From Baekduia alba (GTDB taxonomy: Bacteria; Actinomycetota; Thermoleophilia; Solirubrobacterales; Solirubrobacteraceae): 64,000 nucleotides of DNA. The notes below the pieces were generated by a model, which ran no database searches, was not told the origin of the DNA, and saw only the letters and a list, made by a program, of their open reading frames with translations. This document shows, in pieces, positions 60,167-64,000 of the stretch (positions are counted from its first letter, which is position 1; every line of letters starts with the position of its first letter). Position numbers and translations under genes: made by a program. The stretch is taken from the NCBI RefSeq assembly GCF_028416635.1, contig NZ_CP114013.1, forward strand, positions 124,001-188,000. Reading direction: 5' to 3'.

Positions 60167-61681
60167 ATGACATCGACGGCCGAGGCGCCCGTCACCCCCA
60201 CGCCGATCCACCACTGGATCGGAGGCAACCCCGTGGCGAGTGCGTCGGGCGGCACCGCCGCCGTACGCAACCCGGCGACCGGTGAGCAGACGGGCACCGT
60301 CGACCTCGCGACCGCGGCGGAGGTCGATCGCGCGGTCCAGGCGGCGCGGGCGGCGTTCCCCGAGTGGCGGGCGATGTCGCTGGGCCGGCGGGCCAACCTG
60401 ATGTTCACGATCCGCCAGCTCTTCGACGAGCGGCGCGACGATCTGGCTGCGCTGTTGACCGCCGAGCACGGCAAGGTGCTCTCCGACGCGCGGGCCGAGG
60501 TGGCGCGCGGGCTCGAGGTGATCGAGTTCTGCTGCGGGATCCCGCAGCTGCTCAAGGGCTCCATGAGCGAGCAGGCCTCCTCGGGCATCGACGTGTACTC
60601 GCTCCGCCAGCCCCTGGGCGTGGTGGCGGGCATCACGCCGTTCAACTTCCCCGCGCTGGTGCCCATGTGGATGTGGCCGGTCGCGCTGGCCTGCGGCAAC
60701 ACGTTCGTGCTGAAGCCGTCCGAGAAGGACCCTTCCGCCTCGCTGCTGACCGCTGAGCTGCTGCGCGAGGCGGGCGTCCCCGACGGCGTGTTCAACGTCG
60801 TGCACGGCGACAAGGTCGCGGTGGACGCGCTGCTCGAGCACACGGACGTCGCGGCCGTCAGCTTCGTCGGCTCGACGCCGATCGCTCGGTACGTCTACGA
60901 GAAGGCGACGGCGAACGGCAAGCGCTGCCAAGCGCTCGGCGGCGCCAAGAACCACATGATCGTGCTGCCGGACGCCGACGTCGAGATGGCCGCCGATGCC
61001 GCGGTCAGCGCGGCCTTCGGATCGGCCGGCGAGCGGTGCATGGCGATCTCGATGCTCGTCGCCGTCGGCGAGGTGGCCGATCCCCTCGTCGACGCGATCG
61101 CGCGGCGGATCGCGGACCTGACCGTCGGCGACGGCACCGACCCGGCGTCGGAGATGGGCCCGCTGATCACCGAGGCCCATCGCGACCGGGTCGCGTCCTA
61201 CGTGGCGAACGCGGCCGCCGAGGGCGCGAACGTGCTCGTCGACGGGCGCGAGGACCATCCGGAGGACGGGTTCTTCCTGCGGCCGTCGCTGATCGACGAC
61301 GTGCAGCCGGGGATGGCCGTGTACGACGAGGAGATCTTCGGCCCCGTGCTCGGCGTGACGCGGGTCGACAGCTACGAGACGGCGGTCGCGCTGGTCAACG
61401 AGCACCCGTACGGCAACGGGACGGCGATCTTCACGCGCGACGGCGGCGTGGCACGCCAGTTCCAGTTCGAGGTGCAGGCGGGCATGGTCGGGATCAACGT
61501 CCCGGTCCCGGTGCCGGTCGCCTACCACAGCTTCGGCGGCTGGAAGGACAGCGCGTTCGGCGACCGCAACGTCTACGGCACCGAGTCGGTGGACTTCTAC
61601 ACGCGAGGCAAGGTCGTCACGTCGCGCTGGCCCGACCCGGCCACCTCGAAGGTCGACCTCGGGTTCCCCCAGACGCACTGA
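60167..61681 (+). CDS. mmsA: CoA-acylating (methyl)malonate-semialdehyde dehydrogenase
   Basis: A 504-residue ALDH-superfamily enzyme. The diagnostic ALGGAKNHMIVLPDAD replaces the usual ELGGKN, removing the general-base Glu, as in CoA-dependent methylmalonate-semialdehyde dehydrogenases (MmsA/IolA). Nucleophile Cys291 lies in FGSAGERCMAISML; VAGITPFNFPALVPMWMWPV and FGGWKDSAFGDRNVYG agree. It converts (methyl)malonate semialdehyde to propionyl- or acetyl-CoA with loss of CO2, the end of valine, beta-alanine or inositol breakdown. AAGGAG precedes the ATG. As the last gene of the Liv1 operon it probably drains the pathway into central metabolism. Confidence 0.92.
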   Translation: MTSTAEAPVTPTPIHHWIGGNPVASASGGTAAVRNPATGEQTGTVDLATAAEVDRAVQAARAAFPEWRAMSLGRRANLMFTIRQLFDERRDDLAALLTAEHGKVLSDARAEVARGLEVIEFCCGIPQLLKGSMSEQASSGIDVYSLRQPLGVVAGITPFNFPALVPMWMWPVALACGNTFVLKPSEKDPSASLLTAELLREAGVPDGVFNVVHGDKVAVDALLEHTDVAAVSFVGSTPIARYVYEKATANGKRCQALGGAKNHMIVLPDADVEMAADAAVSAAFGSAGERCMAISMLVAVGEVADPLVDAIARRIADLTVGDGTDPASEMGPLITEAHRDRVASYVANAAAEGANVLVDGREDHPEDGFFLRPSLIDDVQPGMAVYDEEIFGPVLGVTRVDSYETAVALVNEHPYGNGTAIFTRDGGVARQFQFEVQAGMVGINVPVPVPVAYHSFGGWKDSAFGDRNVYGTESVDFYTRGKVVTSRWPDPATSKVDLGFPQTH

Positions 61682-61693
61682 GCGCGTCCAACG

Positions 61694-61709
61694 ACGGACG
61701 TATGTCCGT
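61694..61709. repeat. Small perfect hairpin after mmsA
   Basis: ACGGAC-GTAT-GTCCGT, a 6-bp stem with a 4-nt loop, lies 13 nt after the mmsA stop and 14 nt before the next regulatory element. It may be a weak terminator or part of the control region. Confidence 0.45.
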
Positions 61710-61722
61710 GATAGCAGGTTGA

Positions 61723-61762
61723 GATATTTATACTTGCTATTGAGATGCTAAGCCCCTAGAGT
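61723..61762 (+). promoter_or_regulatory. Cluster operator/promoter element (site D)
   Basis: GATATT (61723-61728), a 10-nt spacer, then ATTGAGATGCTA (61739-61750). TTGCTA (61734-61739) and TAGAGT (61757-61762) give a 17-nt promoter spacing as at site C. It precedes the second Liv-type operon by 41 bp. Identical layout to sites B and C indicates common control. Confidence 0.68.
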
Positions 61763-61803
61763 TGCCGTTCCAATCTGTTGGGCGACTCTGGGGGAGTAGC
61801 TAG

Positions 61804-63030
61804 ATGCGTAGGACCGTTCTCTTGTTGGCGCTGGGGATCCTTTCGTCGGCCGTCGCGGCCGGCTGTGGCAGCAGCAGCGGCAGCAGTGGCGGCAGTGGCG
61901 GCGACCAGTCGTCGACGTCGTCCGCGAAGCTGCCGGACGGGCCGATCACCATCGGCATGGCGATCGCGCGCTCCGGGTTCGCGGCGCCCTACGACCTCGG
62001 GCCGGCCCGCGGCGCCGAGCTCGCCGTGGCGGACATCAACGCCCGCGGCGGCGTCCTCGGCCACCAGCTGAAGCTGCAATACGGCGACACGAAGTCCGAC
62101 CGAGCGCTCGGCACCACCGTGGCCCTCGACCTGCTGTCGCAGGGGGCGAAGGCGATGGTCGTCACGTGCGACTTCGACCTGGGCAGCCCCGCGGCCATCA
62201 CGGCCACCGGCAAGAACGTCGTCGCGGTCTCGCCCTGCGCGGGCGCCTCGTCGTTCGACGTGCCGACGCTCGGGCCGCTCGCCTACTCGATGGGCACCAA
62301 GGCTGGGGCCGGCGCCACGAACGTCGCGCACTTCGCCTATGACAAGGGCTACCGCAAGGCGTTCCTCTGGCTCGACTCGAGCATCACGCAGACGAAGGAG
62401 ACCTGCTCCGCGTTCAACTCGGTGTTCGGCGCCCTGCCCGGCGCCAAGGTCGTCGGGAGCGACACGATCCAGCAGAAGGACACGTCGTTCGCCGGCCAGA
62501 TCGCCAAGCTCCGCAAGTCGGGCGCCGACGTGCTCGAGCTGTGCAGCTACAACCCGGGCGCCGCCACCGCGCTGCGTCAGCTGCGCGCCGCGGGCGTCGA
62601 CATCCCGGTGACGTCGCACCTCGCCATGGACGGCAGCTACTGGCTGAAGGGCGTCCCGAACCTGAAGGACTTCTACTACGACGCGTTCGGCTCGCTGTAC
62701 GGCGACGACCCGCGCGCGGACGTCAACAAGTTCTTCGCGCGCTACAAGGCCAAGTTCGGCGAGCCCGCCGTCACGTCCTACGCGCTCACCGGCTACGCGA
62801 CGATCCAGGAGCTCGCCAAGGCGATCGCGACCGCGAAGACCACCAACGGCGCCGCGCTGGCCAAGGCGGTCGACGGCCTGGGGTCCTACGAGACGATCGC
62901 CGGCCCCTCGGGCTACAGCGCGAAGCAGCACATCGTCTCCGACCGTCCGGCGGTCATCATGAGCGTCCACGGCGGTCAGGTCAGCCCGGCCGCCACCTAC
63001 GCCGGCGGGCGTAAGACCGAGGTTCGCTGA
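61804..63030 (+). CDS. Liv-type ABC substrate-binding lipoprotein 2
   Basis: A 408-residue Peripla_BP_6-type lipoprotein with a lipobox VAAGCGS followed by a Ser/Gly linker. ITIGMAIARSGFAAPYDLGP, GAELAVADINARGGVLGHQL, and YALTGYATIQELAKAIATAK fit the family. It is clearly distinct in sequence from the first binding protein, so it likely has a different ligand or specificity. GGGGGAG about 7 nt upstream fixes the ATG. It starts the second Liv operon under site D. Confidence 0.9.
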   Translation: MRRTVLLLALGILSSAVAAGCGSSSGSSGGSGGDQSSTSSAKLPDGPITIGMAIARSGFAAPYDLGPARGAELAVADINARGGVLGHQLKLQYGDTKSDRALGTTVALDLLSQGAKAMVVTCDFDLGSPAAITATGKNVVAVSPCAGASSFDVPTLGPLAYSMGTKAGAGATNVAHFAYDKGYRKAFLWLDSSITQTKETCSAFNSVFGALPGAKVVGSDTIQQKDTSFAGQIAKLRKSGADVLELCSYNPGAATALRQLRAAGVDIPVTSHLAMDGSYWLKGVPNLKDFYYDAFGSLYGDDPRADVNKFFARYKAKFGEPAVTSYALTGYATIQELAKAIATAKTTNGAALAKAVDGLGSYETIAGPSGYSAKQHIVSDRPAVIMSVHGGQVSPAATYAGGRKTEVR

Positions 63031-63035
63031 CGCGG

Positions 63036-63764
63036 ATGCCGCCGCTGCTCTGCACGAGCCATGTCACCGTGCGGTTCGCCGGTCTCTGCGCGCTGGACGA
63101 CGTCGGGCTCGAGCTGGGCCACGGCGAGATCCTCGGGCTGATCGGTCCGAACGGGGCCGGGAAGACGACGCTGCTCAACGTGCTGTCGGGCTTTCAGCGC
63201 CCGACCGCGGGCGAGGTCGAGCTCGACGGCCGGCGGATCACCAGGTGGGATCCGCCGCGCCGGGCCCGGGCGGGCATCAGCCGGACGTTCCAGGACGTCC
63301 GGCTGTTCCCGGACATGACCACGCGTGAGAACTGCGAGGTCGCGCTGGTCGCCTGCGGCGGTTCACGGGCGGGCGCGCGCGCCCGCGCGCGCGAGGCGCT
63401 CGACCAGCTCGAGCTGGAGGACGCCGCCGACGTCCCGGCGCGCGACCTCCCGTACGGCCTGCAGCGGCGGGCCGGCCTGGCGCGAGCGCTGTGCGCCCGG
63501 CCGCGCGTGCTTCTGCTCGACGAGCCGGCGGCGGGGCTGAACGACGACGAGAGCGCCGCGATGGGGCAGACCGTCCGGCAGATCCACGCGGAGCTCGACT
63601 GCGGCGTCGTCGTGATCGAGCACGACGTCCGGATGATCCTCGACCTGTGCCATCGCGTACACGTCCTCGACCACGGCGTGACGCTCCGCGTGGGCACCCC
63701 GGACGAGATCCGGACGGACCCCGCGGTCGTGTCCGCCTATCTCGGTGCCGAGGCGATCGCATGA
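63036..63764 (+). CDS. livG: ABC ATPase, LivG-like (second Liv system)
   Basis: A 242-residue ATPase: Walker A LIGPNGAGKTTLLNVLSGFQ, the LivG hallmark ISRTFQDVRLFPDMTTRENC, a signature shifted to ARDLPYGLQRRAGLARALCA, Walker B VLLLDEPAAGLNDDES and VVIEHDVRMILDLCHRVHVL. It follows the binding protein by 5 nt. The next gene's ATG overlaps its stop. Normal length. Confidence 0.9.
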   Translation: MPPLLCTSHVTVRFAGLCALDDVGLELGHGEILGLIGPNGAGKTTLLNVLSGFQRPTAGEVELDGRRITRWDPPRRARAGISRTFQDVRLFPDMTTRENCEVALVACGGSRAGARARAREALDQLELEDAADVPARDLPYGLQRRAGLARALCARPRVLLLDEPAAGLNDDESAAMGQTVRQIHAELDCGVVVIEHDVRMILDLCHRVHVLDHGVTLRVGTPDEIRTDPAVVSAYLGAEAIA

Positions 63765-64000
63765 CGCTCCTGGAGATCTCCGACCTGCACGTCTCCTACG
63801 GCCCGATCGACGCCGTGAAGGGCGTCTCGCTCACCGTCGAACGGGGCGACGTGGTCGCCATCCTCGGGCCGAACGGGGCCGGCAAGTCGAGCATCCTGCA
63901 GGCGATCCAAGGTCTCGTGCGCACGCGGAGCGGATCGGTCCGCTGGCGCGACGAGGACATCACCGGCTGGGCGCCCGAGCGCCGGGCGCGCGCCGGCATC
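63761..64000 (+). CDS. livF: ABC ATPase, LivF-like (second Liv system), partial at the window end
   Basis: The first 80 residues are in the window: DLHVSYGPIDAVKGVSLTVE, Walker A ILGPNGAGKSSILQAIQGLV and ITGWAPERRARAGI, the usual LivF start. The ATG overlaps the LivG stop (ATGA). The permeases of this second importer have not yet appeared and presumably follow downstream. Confidence 0.85.
   Translation, partial: MTLLEISDLHVSYGPIDAVKGVSLTVERGDVVAILGPNGAGKSSILQAIQGLVRTRSGSVRWRDEDITGWAPERRARAGI

Overview
This is a very GC-rich chromosomal window (roughly 70% GC, estimated by eye). Gene starts include GTG, TTG and one apparent CTG, 4-nt stop/start overlaps are common, and many proteins are exported. 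The gene content is actinobacterial in character: an ECF42 sigma factor with its DGPF partner, a stand-alone LigD polymerase domain, a LuxR-type LAL regulator, FCD-GntR control of a Liv/hydantoinase cluster, and several large secreted proteins. I infer a soil Thermoleophilia (Solirubrobacterales-like) bacterium; that assignment rests on overall character only. I saw no tRNA, rRNA, CRISPR array, transposase or phage gene.

Layout. 0-6.2 kb: housekeeping and accessory genes (NTF2-like, TrmO-like, RidA, MFS, LigD-Pol, exonuclease III) interrupted by a hydrolase/ABC-transporter deletion scar and a truncated hydrolase. 6.2-8.1 kb: an orphan protein with a short N-terminal motif resembling eCIS-cargo proteins and a C-terminal cytidine-deaminase-like zinc motif, read here as a toxin candidate. 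8.1-21 kb: an exported-protein island with two related proteins of about 1200 residues, a large metzincin protease coupled to a small secreted protein, and a DUF3105-like protein. 21-26.3 kb: a LAL regulator and an SNF2 helicase with a 62-residue companion. 26.3-36.9 kb: small secreted proteins, NAD kinase, an AAA ATPase, YceI/SnoaL, two VOC proteins with a divergent MarR regulator, and a secreted subtilase. 37.3-47.2 kb: a cyclase-family hydrolase, methyltransferase, AraC regulator, amidase remnant plus thiolase, the ECF42 module, an MFS transporter fused to a cyclic-nucleotide-binding domain and facing a DUF2652 cyclase-like gene, an enolase-superfamily enzyme, and a remnant of a second cyclase.

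47.1-64 kb is the most coherent system. It holds an alpha-oxoamine synthase plus SDR dehydrogenase, a GntR/FCD regulator, an aminotransferase plus hydantoinase/oxoprolinase A and B, a branched-chain-type ABC importer with a LivM-LivF fusion, a cupin, a CoA-acylating (methyl)malonate-semialdehyde dehydrogenase, and a second Liv-type importer that runs off the window. Three of its operons begin with the same element, GATATT-N10-ATTGAKATSTMA, placed over a sigma70-like promoter; a looser copy precedes the fourth. I infer one regulon, probably controlled by the embedded GntR protein, for uptake and breakdown of an unidentified amide- or lactam-containing compound.

Decay is a second theme. Five gene remnants (two hydrolases, an ABC exporter, an amidase, a class III cyclase) have sharp internal or terminal deletions while their neighbours stay intact.
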